A stretch of 64,000 nt of DNA from Smallanthus sonchifolius (Eukaryota > Streptophyta > Magnoliopsida > Asterales > Asteraceae). The notes beneath the pieces are model-generated. The model worked only from the letters and a program-made list of their open reading frames with translations. It did no database searches and was not told the origin of the DNA. The DNA lies in NCBI GenBank assembly GCA_023525975.1, contig CM042040.1, positions 52,173,486-52,237,485 of the forward strand, in the 5' to 3' direction. Below are positions 10,392-22,970 of this stretch, piece after piece (the stretch's first letter is position 1; each line of letters starts with the position of its first letter). A program made the translations under genes and the position numbers.

Positions 10392-12196
10392 TACCTCCCA
10401 TTGCCTTTTGGTATCATTTTTGTGAGTTGTACTTTCTTGTTTATTGTACAAACTCTTGTATCACGCTTCGGCGTTTTATGTTGTTCTTTTGTTGTACTTT
10501 TGTTTCCGTGTACTGTTATATATATTTACATTTCTGTTGATATTTTGGCTTGATGTTACTGATCTGTGTTTGATGTTGTTAGTCTTGATTAGATCTTGGA
10601 ATTGTGGAACGTCATTTTTGTGGGTAGGCTTTTTGCGTGTGCCATGATCGACACGAGGGAAGTTTCAGTTCTCCCTTCACACTCCATTGCATTGCATGTT
10701 TTTGAATACATTGAGGGCAATGTATGTTTCTAAGTGTGGGGTTGGGTGTTTATTCTTTGCTTTACATTTTTTGTTGCATATTGAGGGCAATGCACGATTC
10801 TAAGTGTAGGGTGGGAATTTATTCACGCGATGTTTGTCCTTTTGAGCATTCTATCACTTCAAATTTTTTGCAAAATCTTCCTTCATAATTTTTATTGACA
10901 CTAAATCAGTTTTATGAAATTGAAAAACACCAAAATATAATAAAAGTTAACCGTTTAGCATTCACAATTTTTAGTAAATAATAGAGGTTTGATTTTTCGA
11001 AAGCAATTGAAATAGAAATTCCATCGAGTCAAACCCAATTTTTTGTGACAACCATGAGTTTTAGTGGGCTGAACGAATGAACTGCATGTAACCTTTTGCT
11101 TACACCCATTCCTTTCCGTTTCCGTGAGTTTATTTTTGAGCCTTGATAGCTTTAGACATTGTTTGCTCTCGTTTTTGCAGATTTGAGTGTGCCGGATGTT
11201 TCATGCTTATTAGAACTTGCTTTTAGTATACATTTCGAAATCATGAACATAAATATTGCATAAAAATGATTGAGGCATTAGGATAAACCACTTTGTTAGC
11301 CTTTTATTTTTATTTTCCCTCAACCGAACACATCCACTAGTTAGCCACGTTGAGCCTATCCTGTTCTTTTCTTTAATTACCCACATTACACCGCCATTAA
11401 ACCTTCATTAGCCTTTTCATTTATTTTTCACACGTGTTAGAAATCCGGTCGGCTAATGTTAATTTTATAGCTTTTATTTTGTTGTAATTTTTAAATGCTT
11501 GAGAAGTTTTTAGCTAAGGAAAGATGCATATTGACTTAGTTCCCTTCAAAAAAAAAAGAAGAAAAAAAAAAGACTCACCTAATTAGGTGAATTATAGCCA
11601 ATTAGAGCAATTTTGTGAGCAAAGATGGAAATAATTCGGTTGTTAGCTCTTATCTATACGGAAGTATTAGTTAGTTTATTTTTCATATTAGAAGTTGTTG
11701 TAGTTTTTGAGTTAGCATAACCGCCGGGTTTTTAGCCATTTTAAAATTCCACTTCCTCACCCTTAACCATTGCCAAGTTACAACCCATTTAAAGTCCTCT
11801 TGATTTGTGCTTTGTTTCATGTTAATTGGTAGAGATTTGATCTTTTAGCAAGCTTATGATTTATGCATGATTCATTGTCTTGGCATTTGAGTGTTCTATA
11901 CATACTCCGTTACTTGTATGATCATATATATTCCCGAGTGTGTGTGAACATTGTGAGAAGCATAAAGTTGGATGCTAATGATTTCCTAGGCATATTCATT
12001 TGCTCATTCGGTTATCACGTCATTGGGCTCATTGGGTTTCATTTAGTTAATTTTGCATTTCTTGAAAATCTCTTCAAACCTTTATAAGTTTATTAATGCT
12101 TACGGTTTTCCCGATTTGATCCATAGTGTCATTGGAAGTTTTGTTTCATTTTGATTTCTTGCTTGAGGACAAGCAATGTTCAAGTGTGGGGTTGTT
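10392..12196 (+). other. Non-coding tail of the Athila-like element with repeated polypurine-like blocks
   Basis: 1.8 kb with no convincing ORF. A block of the form TTGAGG(G/A)CAA-(T/G)..-AAGTGTGGGG occurs at about 10708-10745, again at about 10778-10815 (weaker), and a third time at 12173-12195 immediately before the LTR. The last is the expected polypurine tract. Internal duplicates of this tract are typical of this gypsy group (family knowledge). There is also an A-rich run near 11550-11570 and a short palindrome CACCTAATTAGGTG at about 11576. Confidence 0.6.
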
Positions 12197-12384
12197 TGAT
12201 GTGTTAGTATTTACACATCTTTTTGGCACAAAACTTCGTTCATTTAAAGATCAATTCTTGGTTATTGTCAACGTTTAGACACTTATTTGCTTCATTTCTA
12301 GTTTTGTAGGTTTTTGTGAACCTTGGTGAATAAACAAGAAGATTCCAGGATAAACAAGTGAAGTTTTAGGGTTTCTGTGATGGA

Positions 12385-12679
12385 GGCACGGTCGTGCCCC
12401 TATTTGGCACGGTCGTGCCAAGCTCCAAAACCCTAGGCACGGTCGCGCCCACATCTGGCACGACCGCGCCAAGCCAAATTCCAAGGCACAACCGTGCCTT
12501 GGCCGCCCACGGTCGCGTGTCATCTCGTGAGTCTGAACAGTCGTACGTCCTCGATCAGTGGTACCCAATGGAAGCTACGAATCGGTCAAACCTCTGTCAC
12601 ACGGTCGCGCCAAGACCTAGACACGACCGCGCCCATGTCTTAGGCACGGTCGTGCCTTATCTCCTGGCACGGTCGTGCC
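12385..12679. repeat. Palindrome array GGCACGGTCGTGCC, about 10 units
   Basis: Units at 12385, 12406, 12436, 12457, 12485, 12506, 12598, 12620, 12643 and 12666. The core is G-G-C-A-C-G-(G/A)-(T/C)-C-G-(T/C)-G-C-C. Several units are G/A or C/T variants that look like deaminated CpG sites. Strongly CpG-rich compared with the AT-rich surroundings. Confidence 0.88.
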
Positions 12680-13624
12680 TCCCCTTTTCTACTTAAACAC
12701 AACTTAATTCTCATTCAGACATTCAGCAACCCAGGGGAGAAACCTACTGTTCCAGCTCAAGTTTTCTTTGTTCCAGCCAAATTTCAAGATTCATGGAGAG
12801 GATACAACATCAAGAGGATCATCATACATCAACAACAACATCTAGGCTTGGAGGAGTGGTTTGATTCTTGTTTTCATATCATGTTTCTCACTATTTTTCC
12901 CTGCTTATTTGTAATTTTGATGCTCATGATGAGCTAAAACTCATGTTCACTTTGGTTTAGATGAAGTTTAGATACATTTGACAACATTCATGGATTATTG
13001 GTGTAAGGCCCCTTTCCCGGGTGACCTCACTTGTTGGATTTACTCATAAACATAGTCATAAATACTGAACTTAAATTTAAAACATTCATCATTCAATTAC
13101 ATAATCAAAACAGCGGAAGTCTTTACGAATAAAACATAACATATTCTTAACAAACAAAAGTGGGATGTCAGTCTTGTGCCGGGTAACCTTCACGCCATCG
13201 CACGACCTTTTCTTCCTTTACCTGAAATGTATACTAAAGTCAGCTAACGCTGGTGAGTTCTAGTTTAATGCGTTTAGATATAAACATTCTTTTCTTTACT
13301 TCATAGGTAAACATTATTATAAAGTCATTCATATAAATACGTATTCATAACTTTTGCTTTTCTTTCATCTTTCTTTTCTTTATTAATGTGATTACATATA
13401 TATATATATGCGTTCACCCTTTTTCTTTCACTTTTCTTACCATTCTTTCTTTATCTTTCTTACGTGATTACATAGATATGCATTCACCTTTACTTTTTTT
13501 TTTACCATTTATTGGTCATACACATAAGGGTGATCAACCCATCTTACGGTACGTATATCACAAAGACATACGCCCTCGAGCTACCGTCGTAGCCCTTTTA
13601 CTTAACCGTCCGGCACTAGAAACC

Positions 13625-13720
13625 GTCCGTCATATCTTTACCGTCCTACCGAAGTAGTCCGTCATATCTTTACCGTCCTACCGAAGTAGTCCGTCATATC
13701 TTTACCGTCCTACCGTCGTA
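13625..13720. repeat. 32-bp tandem repeat, 3 units
   Basis: Units at 13625, 13657 and 13689, each starting GTCCGTCATATCTTTACCGT, followed by a partial fourth. Confidence 0.88.
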
Positions 13721-14354
13721 GTCCGTCATATTCGCCCGTCTGCCCTAAGGCATCCGTTTCCCACTTGAGCTAATTATGCAGCCGCATATTGTTTTAGCGA
13801 CTTACTCCACCGTAGTGGCCTTTAATTAGTCTAACTTTCTAGACTTCCTTCTCTAGCTGCATAATAGTCAAGTGGTCGTCCGTCTACCGTAGTAGCCGTT
13901 AGCTTCGTTTCCGTCCATAACGTATACTTACATTCTTAGCATGCAATATATATATTTATAAAGCAAGATTTCATTTATTTACGTTATACCATTCATTCAT
14001 TCATTCTTTGTAAACATACGTGTTGTTCTTTGTTCATAATTCATTATTCACTTTCATATGTATCTACACATATACCTTAATATATCACGTATGGTCACAT
14101 TGACATTCATTTCATTTATTCATTTAGTGTATACATTTCAGCCCCAAAACATTTATAAATCATTTGCACATAACTTAGAAGGGGGCACATAGAACTCACC
14201 TGATGGGCGGGTCCCTGAAGTATAATAGCTGGTTTCGAAACGTCACTAAGGTCACCCACTATCTGTATAATAAAGTCATACATATAAGGTAGGGCTCCTA
14301 AATGACACTAGACATTACTGTTCTTGAACTCAGTAGTTTCGGGAGGTGGGTCGC

Positions 14355-14663
14355 ATCGAAACTATGGTAGTTTCGAGCTATGGTCTTACACTCGAAACTA
14401 GGTAGTTTCGAGTCATAATCCTTCTATCGAAACTAGGTAGTTTCGAGTCATGAGATCCTATCAGTCATTAACTTATGAAAAATCTTAGTTTAGGTTCAAG
14501 GTGACACTCGAAACTAGGTAGTTTCGAGTCCTGAGTTCCTATCGAAACTATAGTAGTTTCGAGTCATTGGCTGCTATCGAAACTAGATAGTTTCGAGTCA
14601 AACATGACTATCGAAACTAGAGTAGTTTCGATGGGTCTGCATGTATCGAAACTATAGTTTCGA
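14355..14663. repeat. Palindrome array TCGAAACT-N-AGTTTCGA, about 8 units in the solo LTR
   Basis: Eight units with centres such as ATGGT, AGGT, ATAGT, AGAT and none. The arms are the same as in the 686 and 7815 LTRs, but linkers and the overall LTR sequence are unrelated. Most right flanks read TCGAGTCAT rather than TCGATTG. Confidence 0.9.
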
Positions 14664-16135
14664 GTCATGGGTCTGCATCTTCCCTGACCAGAACCTTGCT
14701 CCAGCCAACTTATTTCCAATCGATTAAACCTTGAACATTTTACGTTAAACACCTTCCTTTATCGTTCTTGAGTTCAAATACGTGATTTGTTTCAAGTTTC
14801 ATATGCAAAAATCGTATCTTTATTTGATTTAAACCCGAGACATGCAAAGACTCAGAATCAGAGGCGATGCTTACCTCAACAGGCCCAATTTCTGTTGCTA
14901 TGCGCTGAAATGGTGGAGTCGGATGATTCCCGAGCCCTTGAGTCTTCTCCTTGCGGTTTTCTTCACAAGCCGATCGCTCTCTCTCTCTCTCTCTCTAGTA
15001 TTCTTGCGCAGGAAGATGAAATGAGAGGGGTTTGGGTTGAAGCTGCTGTTTTGTAATGGGGTTTCCCCCTTTTCTTTTCGGCCCATGGGCCGAAATTTTG
15101 GCCAAGCCCACTTTATTTCCCTTTTCTATTTGTCTTGTCATTATTTGGGATGTTACAATTGGTAATTATTGTGTTAATGTTATGACAACCGTATGATTAT
15201 TCTTTGATGAAATTATGTATTCAAGTATTTTGAGTTGTTTACAAGACTTGTATTTGTGTATGTCATATTATGTTGGAAAACTTATTATTTATGCTCATAT
15301 TCATGGATTGGTGTATGTAATTATACTAGTTTATGGCATTTGACTAGGAATGGTGAATGAAGTCTTGTCTATGAATCATTATATTTGTATGTGTAACCTT
15401 ATGCTTATGTTTGGAAAGACAAAGTATTTGTTATAATGTGTCATATTTAGTATTGTGTTTATCTAGGAATTGTTGACACATCCTCCTAATTTATATAATC
15501 TTTATATGAACATTGTATGTTGAAGAAATGCATATTGTTGTCTAAATTAATCAACTTGAGGTGGATAGTGTGTTGTTCATATTATATTTCCAACTAGTTT
15601 TTGGATTAGTATACCTTAATCGGAAGCTAGTTCAATCTTTATAAACATTGACATGATTATTAAACACGTGAGCCTCATTGTATGACTTTAGGTGGTTGGT
15701 TTGTGTAATTCATGCTAGCTTTCCGAATAGTCATTTGATTAGATATCTTTGACGAGAATTTAGTCAATTTATGTATCGTGTATTTGCCATATTTCTATGA
15801 ATGTATTGAATGTATTCTAAATGGATTCGACACCGAAGTGATATTTTCTCCTTGATCGTTTGATTTGTGACTTTAGTCTAGTTTTATATTCTCACATATT
15901 AGTTTAGTTAAAAATCAACTTAAACATCTTTTACCCATACTTGATTGAATCTTAGTCCCTGTTTACTATCGCATCCCACCGTGTCCACGGATTGATATTC
16001 GGTTCTTACCTTTACTATATTGCTAACCGACGGGTACACTGTCCGGTGTGTGTGATTAGTATTCGGTGAAAACCCTTTTTAAAACTAATTGTGTAAAAAT
16101 ACTTATAAAAATATATATATGGTTTACACGCATCA

Positions 16136-17187
16136 GATATCTTACCTATCACAATTGCCCATCTAAATGATTTGATTAAACAGCAGAATTATACAAATTT
16201 ATATTTAATAATCCTAGGAGAACAAATCCAGGATTTATCTACTTAAAAGAAAAACCCCTATTATCTAAGCCAGTCTCTTTTATAGAAAAGGTTGCTACTC
16301 CAAGTATCCAACTTCCTCCTAAAGTTACTGATTTTAAATTAAAATCTAAAGATAGCCTTGAAGCAACTCTTAATGAGACAATGAATGCTCTAAAGAGTCT
16401 TAAGATAAGTACTCTAACAGATTTTTCTGAGGAAAATTATCAAGAAGAAATTAAGGATCAAATTTCTAAACTTTCTAAGTGGGCAGATAAACCTACTCAA
16501 ATAAAGTATTATTATCCTAGACCAACCCCACAAGATGTCCTTATAGAAGAACAAGAGTATATTGTTAATAACTCATATAGTGGGAAAATGATCTATGAAT
16601 GGAACATAGATGGTCAATCAGAATGACAGATTTATAATACTGTCCATAGAATGCTTATGTATAGTACAATTTGTAAGAATAATAATAACTCAGTAAAAAC
16701 CATAGCTAATATGATAGTTTCAGGGTTTACTGGTCAATTAAAAGGTTGGTGGGACAATTATCTATCCCAACCAGATAAGAATAAACTCCTTAATAGCGTT
16801 AAACAAGAAGAAGGCGCTAGTACCAGCAATACTGAAAGTAATGCTGTTTATACTCTAATTGTTAATATCATAGAACATTTTACTGGAAGATGGTCTGAAG
16901 ATTCTGAAAATATCAGAACTCTTCTCCAGAATTTAAGATGTAGAACCCTGACATCTTTTAGATGGTATAAGGATACCTTCTTATGTAGAGTTATGAAACT
17001 CCCCGAGGCTAATAGTTCTCATTGGAAGTCAAAGTTTATAGATGGCCTTCCTCATTTATTTGCTGAGAGAATAAAAGGCAAAATAAGAGTAAATGGTGTC
17101 ATAAATTATGACAGTTATACTTGTAGAAAACTCATAGGCACCTGTGTTCAAGAAGGAATAAGCCTATGCAATGAAAAAAAACATTAA
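16136..17187 (+). pseudogene. Endogenous pararetrovirus-like capsid/Gag region, broken
   Basis: 16381-16626 and 16651-17187 are in the same frame class, separated by an in-frame TGA at 16624-16626. Recognisable upstream sequence runs back to 16141 but in broken frames. Visible features are a Trp-rich core (GQLKGWWDNYL near 16735), LRCRTLTSFRWYKDTF near 16938, and HWKSKFIDGLPHLFAERIKG near 17020. These resemble the nucleocapsid segment of the polyproteins of endogenous caulimovirid-like elements common in plant genomes. The zinc knuckle expected further on is absent because the frame ends in an A-rich run at 17177. The left edge is the insertion point of the Athila-like LTR. The lineage within pararetroviruses is not resolvable here. 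Confidence 0.6.
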
Positions 17188-18999
17188 TCAAAATATTGTA
17201 TAAGATTAAAAACATTTAAAAACGTTTCAAAATTTTAGACCATATGATATTTTACAAGTACAGGGTATCATTCTAAGATGAGGTTAGTAAAGGTCAGACC
17301 ATAAAAAGCCTTTTCGCCATTCTTCGGCATTAGCGGCTGCAAGGTCCCCAAGGATTCAACCACCATCTTATAATTCTACTCTGTCCTTAACCTGTCTAAA
17401 CTCTATTTTAAAATATTTTCAAAATTTTAGACCATAGAATATTTTACAAGCATCAAACATCTTATATTTATTTATATATATATATATGATGCATCTGATA
17501 CTTGTAATTACTCCCTAACGAATGAAATTAGTTTCCCTCTCCTGGTTTTTCTATTGTTTCTTATCACGTTATGTGCTCCTCTCCAAAACCCTACGCAAAA
17601 TTGATATCCATAACATAACCATTCTCGCAAAAATCAAGAAACAACACTATTCCCTTTTCCGGCAACATCAGACTCCAAGAATTTTAGACACGAAGATAGT
17701 TTCAAGGTTGCCCCTGAACGACTAACTTTATTTCGATGTTCTTGATTGGGGTATTCGACAAATCATCTCACCCACCCGTTCGGGTTTCAAACGAGTTCAA
17801 GATCACGAACCAGGTAATAACTCTGAACCGTTTGATTTATATATCTCAATCGTGTTTAATTTTCAAGTTCACAACTAGTTAACAGAGTAATAGAAGCTAG
17901 TAGAATATAAACGAATCAATGATCTACAAATCTAAACACAAATCGAGAAATTGTAGCATAATTTTCTAGAAGGAAAAGACAACATTCCAATGAAACAAAT
18001 TGAAAAACCAACGTGCCTCTTGATTACCACTCTCTACTCCTCTTCTGCTTCCGTTCGGTTTGATTTAAATGCCATAGAGTCGCTGCCACCGCAAGTCACC
18101 GGCTGGATAAATTGTGTCGCTTCCGATTTTCGTCGCAGTTAACTGCCACCATCACAACCACGGGAAAACACAGATCAAGATTCACTTCTATGAGCTTCGT
18201 TAAGGGCGGGGAGAGATAGGAGATAGAGTTTAATTGTCGATCGGAATTTTTGGCTCTATTTTTGGGTAACAGTTGCGAGATTAAAACGAAATTCTAATCT
18301 ATCGGAGATATAGAGATGGATATGAGATAGAGTTTTTATTCTCCCCTGGTCAAAAGCTCACGATGGGTGTTGAAAAGGATTTTGATAAAATTATGGTTTA
18401 GGCTTTGACCATGGTTTCTACTTACTACCAAACTGATTCTAATATTCTATTTTTCTCCATTTTTTTTCTAAGATGTGGTCATATTAACCAAATAAAAAAA
18501 ATCACCAGCCCACATTTTTAGCACACAATCAATTTGAAAGAACACAAGAGAGAACGATTTTAAACAACTATTTGAGAATTGAGATCATTATATAATGTTT
18601 TTTTAACCCAGCCCATTGTTCAGTTGTTTAAATATTCTGAAAATTATATAAACTAACTGATAATGTCAACTAAATTAATTATATATTTGATTTTGTTAAT
18701 TGGGTTCTATAAACTACGCTTTATAATGGTATATATTATATATATTTTTTGTTACATACAAGTGATTATTAAGTGAAATATACATCTCAATATTAGTGAT
18801 ACTAAATTTAAGGGTTCCTTTTAAATTGCAAGTCCTGATGTCGCTTATTATTTGATACTAGACGAAGATATAGCTAAACTGTAGTTTGAAAAAGCTGCTC
18901 TTATATTAGTTAAATAAATGGATAGATGAGGGATAGTAGTTTTGAAGTCATTATTTTCCCTTTTTTTGAAGCCTTGAGATGAGGTTAGACATATAAAGG
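17188..18999. other. Uncharacterised sequence after the pararetrovirus-like fragment
   Basis: A direct repeat of about 35 bp (CAAAATTTTAGACCATA...TTTTACAAG) occurs at 17225-17259 and 17417-17451, with a (TA)n run and TGATGCATCTGATAC nearby. These could be decayed terminal sequence of the pararetrovirus-like unit. 17520-18400 has a moderately GC-rich, exon-like composition but no extended frame I recognise. Beyond 18500 it is AT-rich without features I can name. Confidence 0.4.
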
Positions 19000-19263
19000 A
19001 TAAGCTTTAACTTCTTACAAATTATAAGGCAATCTTCATGATTCTTAAGAACTTTCATCTTCAATGGGGATACCTCACCATTGAGGATTTTCTCAACATA
19101 CGGAGGAAGCTCAAAGGCATGCTTAATCACCAGAAGTTGGTCCCTCCAAAAAGCTCGCTTTGAATTGTCTCCACCAGTGATTGTAAAATCTTATGACGTT
19201 TAGGCGTACAACTCTAATCATTTTCCCATTACCTCCATATCGAAACTATATGGAAAGACATGT

Positions 19264-19506
19264 TCAACATGACGTTCTCCACATCTCACTCTTATAACAT
19301 GCTCCTAATGCAACAATATCGAGTATGTGTTTCCATGAAATACTCATAGCACATATCATGTCTTCTAAACTCAATCGATAAGTGTTTGCCCATTCCCTGA
19401 AGCGAATTCGACTACCACTCAATGCGGATGGATGAGAAAAAGAGATTGCGGCCCCAACAAAGGTTGTGGACATGGACGGAACAACTATAGGAGGTGAGAG
19501 GTTCAT
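19264..19506 (-). pseudogene. Unidentified short coding remnant
   Basis: An 80-residue minus-strand frame with protein-like composition (IRFREWANTYRLSLEDMI, then WKHILDIVALGACYKSEM). Downstream minus-strand sequence to about 18990 still looks coding-like but is in broken frames. I do not recognise the family. It is more conserved-looking than the surrounding noise, so a fragment of a captured or decayed gene is possible. Chance remains possible. Confidence 0.25.
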
Positions 19507-20499
19507 GATCTAAGAACCTAACATGAGTGGTTCAAACCAGCATATCATGAGGTGGGCATCAAGGGAGAAATCTTACAAGGGCGTTAAAACATCCGCTACA
19601 AATACAAAATGGCCAAACATGTTTCCATCTTGTTGAGCTCTAAATTACATAACTACAAGGCGAAAGATGTTGTAACAAGCGCATTGAAGGCACCCTTGTA
19701 ACCCCGTTATCAACCCTTCATTTTGGATAATATTGTTTCTGCCATCACTGATTAAAACCTAAAATAATAGTTTTTGTAACCTATCGAATGCTCTTGAAGA
19801 GCAAGGTTATCTTACTTACAAGGTTCATAATACTCTAGTAGAGTTATTGTAATATCAGTGATGAATGCATGGCATATAGCGACATGACTAACAATATCCT
19901 AAAACATAAAAGTACTCTAGTAGTTGTCTACAATAGAGATACTTGTTGGTACTATTCAAGGTGTTGGTAACTTTATTGAATGCTCGAGAAGAGTATGTGT
20001 CGCCGCATGTACTTGATATATGTCTTATATTCTAAAAAATCTTGAAGAAACTTACTAAGTTCTCAATTACACATGGCAAATATGGCCAGAAGACAATATT
20101 GTAAAAGTAGAGGTTTTACAATCTAGAAATATATTACACAAAATAATCTAATAAAAATCAAATAAGGTAAGTAACCAGAAGTTACTAGCCAAAGATATTT
20201 TTCGTCATACAGCGTGACCAAATAGGTCATCGAGGTATAGCATCGTGATGAGGTGAATAATCAAAAGTGTCAACAAGCGCCCTCTCAACAATTTAAAATT
20301 TTTGCTACCATAAGATGTTTCATGTGCAGTGATTTATCTCAGCAAATCAATATTTAAACTCTCCAAAAACAAACTCCTATAAAGAATCACTCTTATATTT
20401 GGGAAGAATTCAATAGGATATATGTGTCCATGTTAATCTTCATGTGGACCATTTTCAATATTTTACGATCTTAAGAGATACATCTCTATATGGTCACGT
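19507..20499. other. Uncharacterised AT-rich sequence
   Basis: No recognisable coding motif, terminal repeat or RNA. It may be the upstream part of the decayed copia element that becomes readable from about 20.6 kb. Confidence 0.3.
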
Positions 20500-22970
20500 A
20501 TGAGTCTTTTAGCTACCTTATATGTTGCATTTGCCCACTTATTGTATATCTATATGGATAAATATTGAACATCCAGCAGATTATGTTCAAACATAAGTTT
20601 TAGCTAAATTACTAACTACATGATTACAATTAATAGCTATACATCTATTGATAAGATGTGAATAGCCATCTTCTACATTAGGGCATACCGATGCACTAAT
20701 CAGTTCAAAACCAACAGCTGATCACAAATACTCCCCTGTACAAATGTTCTTCGGAAGAGAACTAAGTGTGTCTCAATAATAAATATTTTGTTGTGTGATC
20801 TATGTACCAATACAACCATCATAATGTACCAGAATGGGACATTTTAACAACATAATATGTTTTTTAAATAAGACACTATTCTCATTCTTAGGGGGATATT
20901 AGATAAAGAAAGGAAAGACTGGTAATACATGAAAACCAAAACATCGAATGCATCTTCATCACCCCTGAAGTGGTTTATATGAGTCTGAAGTCTAATATGT
21001 CATCCTTTTGCAAAGAACAACAAATGAATTATCTGATGCATTTACACACACAAACAGAGTGACAAAGTCACATATACTAGTATAAACTTCACCTGCTCAA
21101 ACTGAAGTAATCATTGAAAGATTACCATACACATGAAACATGGGATATAAACCGACTCCAAACATAAAAACCCACGAGAATAAAAGAGCATAATAAGGCA
21201 GTTGGTCTAACCCTAGAAAAGGTTATACACAAAACCCTAGAAGAGGTTATAGATAAAATCCCAGAAGAGATTAACGAAATCGCAGAAAGAAGCGATAAAA
21301 CCCTAGAAGAGGTAAATGTCTTAAAAGAGACTAATATGATTCCAGAAGATAATTATAATACCCCAAAAGAGGAAAATGGAGTTTTAGAAGAAACTCGTGT
21401 TCCAAACAAATATAAGATCTCAATAAATTATGTACAAAGTAGTAAGGTATGGAACCGCAATGAAATACGTGTTTTGAAATATTTGCATATGCTATAGCAA
21501 CAGATGTAATCAATGAAAAAGATTACATATATAAAACTTTGTAAGAGTCCATACACAGAGATTACTGCCTACAATGGCAAGAAGCCTAAAAGGCATAATT
21601 GAATTTGCTTAACAAGCGAAACGTTTTCGGACCTGTAGTCCGAACACACATAGATGTCAAACTATTAGGTTATAAATGAGTGTCTTGGAAAATAAAAAGA
21701 AACGAAAGTTATGCGACTATGCGATGTAGGCACGACTTGTAACACAAAGGTTTTTTCACAAATCCCAGAAGTTGATTATGAGGAACGTGTTCCCCTGTAG
21801 TGGATGTGATAACGTTTAGATGTTTAATCAGCCTTGCATTCCCAAAAGGACTTCAGATAAGACTTATAGATGCCGTCACCGAGTAATTATACAAGACATT
21901 AGAAAATGACATCTATATGAAAATCCAAGAAGGATTAAAAATGCCCAGAGCATTCAAATCATTACCCAAAGATAAGTGTTATAAATCTCAAAGCGATCTC
22001 TATATAATCTCAAGAGAACTGATCGTATGTGATAAATCGACTCAATATATATTTTGTAAAAGAGGGGTATAAGTTTTGACATATTGAAATTATTCCTCGA
22101 CCTTATGTTCGAGTATATATGTGATTGTATACTTGTCCATAAATCAAATTACATCTAGAAGATGTTAACACTTTTAATATGGACAAAGTTTATCCACTAA
22201 GCACACCCATAATTGTCTGGTCACTAAACATACACAAATATACTTATTTCCCCCAATAAGAGGGTGAAGAAGTACTTGGTCTAGAAGTACCGTACTAGCG
22301 CAATCGATGCACTAATGCATCTCATGTACATCACAAGACATGATATTATGTTTAAGTGTATGTGCTAGCGACGTATAGTTCTAATCTAACACGTTGCACT
22401 GTTTTTTTCCTTTCACTAAGTTTTTGTCTCATTGGGTTTTCTTGGTAAGGTTTTTAACGAGGCAACATAGCTGATCTAGTAGCATCAGTTTATTTTATTA
22501 GTCCCGAAGTACTGATTTAACATCATCCTGAAGCATGTTGTTTATACGCTCTACACTCTTTTTCCCTTAGCTATGGTTTTGTCCCAATGGGTTTTCCCAG
22601 CAAGTTATATAACGAGACAGTATTATCAAGCGTGTTAAAATATAAGTTGATATCTTTGCGGGACTCGAGACAAGGGATTGCTCTACGAGAAAAATATAGA
22701 GTCCCAAGCAGTTGTTATGGTGATGCAGGTTACTTATTAGATTACACATAGTTTGATCTAAATTTGCAAACGGATGTACAACAATTTCATGGCAATCAAA
22801 AAAGTTAACATTATCACGGGCCAGAGTCTATCAAAAGAAGCCCGACTACACTATATAAAGACAATGCACCATGCATCGCTCAAATCAATCAAGACTACAA
22901 CAAAGATCAAGTCAATCGGTTACCACAGAAGATTGCACTCCAAAGACTTAAGATATATGTTAAATTGAGG
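20500..22970 (+). pseudogene. Highly decayed Ty1/copia pol
   Basis: Readable only as scattered in-frame pieces on the plus strand. 20690-20840 resembles the copia integrase C-terminal region (ADHKYSPVQMF-like, then YQYNHHNVPEWD). 21400-21800 matches the RT start, including VFGPVVRT followed by LGYKWV. 21800-22000 includes KGLQIRLIDAVTE and ENDIYMKIQEGLKMP. 22690-22900 contains GDAGYL and DNAPCIAQIK, RNase H motifs of copia pol. Many stops and frame changes mean it is long dead. Order IN-RT-RNase H is copia-type. The region 22280-22680 inside it carries LTR-like sequence instead of pol. Confidence 0.7.
22390..22630 (+). repeat. Two LTR-signature blocks inside decayed copia pol
   Basis: Blocks of the type CTTT-(C/T)CCCTTA-(A)CTA..GTTTTGTC-C-A-(C/A)T..GGTTTTC occur at about 22405-22480 and 22553-22620. 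A third copy occurs in the expected place at 22990-23060, right after the polypurine tract. They sit between RT and RNase H remnants. Confidence 0.65.

Larger units (their letters stand above)
13002..15157. mobile_element. Solo LTR, 2.16 kb
   Basis: TGTAAGGCC...GATGTTACA with target duplication ATTGG at 12997-13001 and 15158-15162. There is no internal region or second LTR. This is the signature of unequal recombination between the two LTRs of a former full element. It shares a block of the form CAGCGGAAGTCTTT (near 13112) and a GAACTCACC block (near 14191) with the solo LTR at 28647 and with the gypsy LTRs at 686 and 7815. It therefore probably belongs to a related gypsy lineage. Confidence 0.9.
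12197..16135 (+). repeat. 3' LTR of the Athila-like gypsy, split by a solo LTR
   Basis: Starts TGATGTGTTA right after the polypurine tract and ends ACACGCATCA. The two termini are imperfect inverted repeats, as in Athila/Tat LTRs. Net LTR length is about 1.78 kb after removing 13002-15162. The next five bases (GATAT) would be half of a target duplication whose partner lies outside the window. The right flank is pararetrovirus-like sequence, so the element inserted into that. Confidence 0.8.

Noticed and set aside
12275..12696. ORFs on both strands across the GGCACGGTCGTGCC array
   Set aside because: Palindromic GC-rich repeats produce open frames on both strands. Repetitive translation with no domain.
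14787..15086. Small ORFs around 14.8-15.1 kb
   Set aside because: Inside the solo LTR, overlapping a CT microsatellite. No recognisable product.
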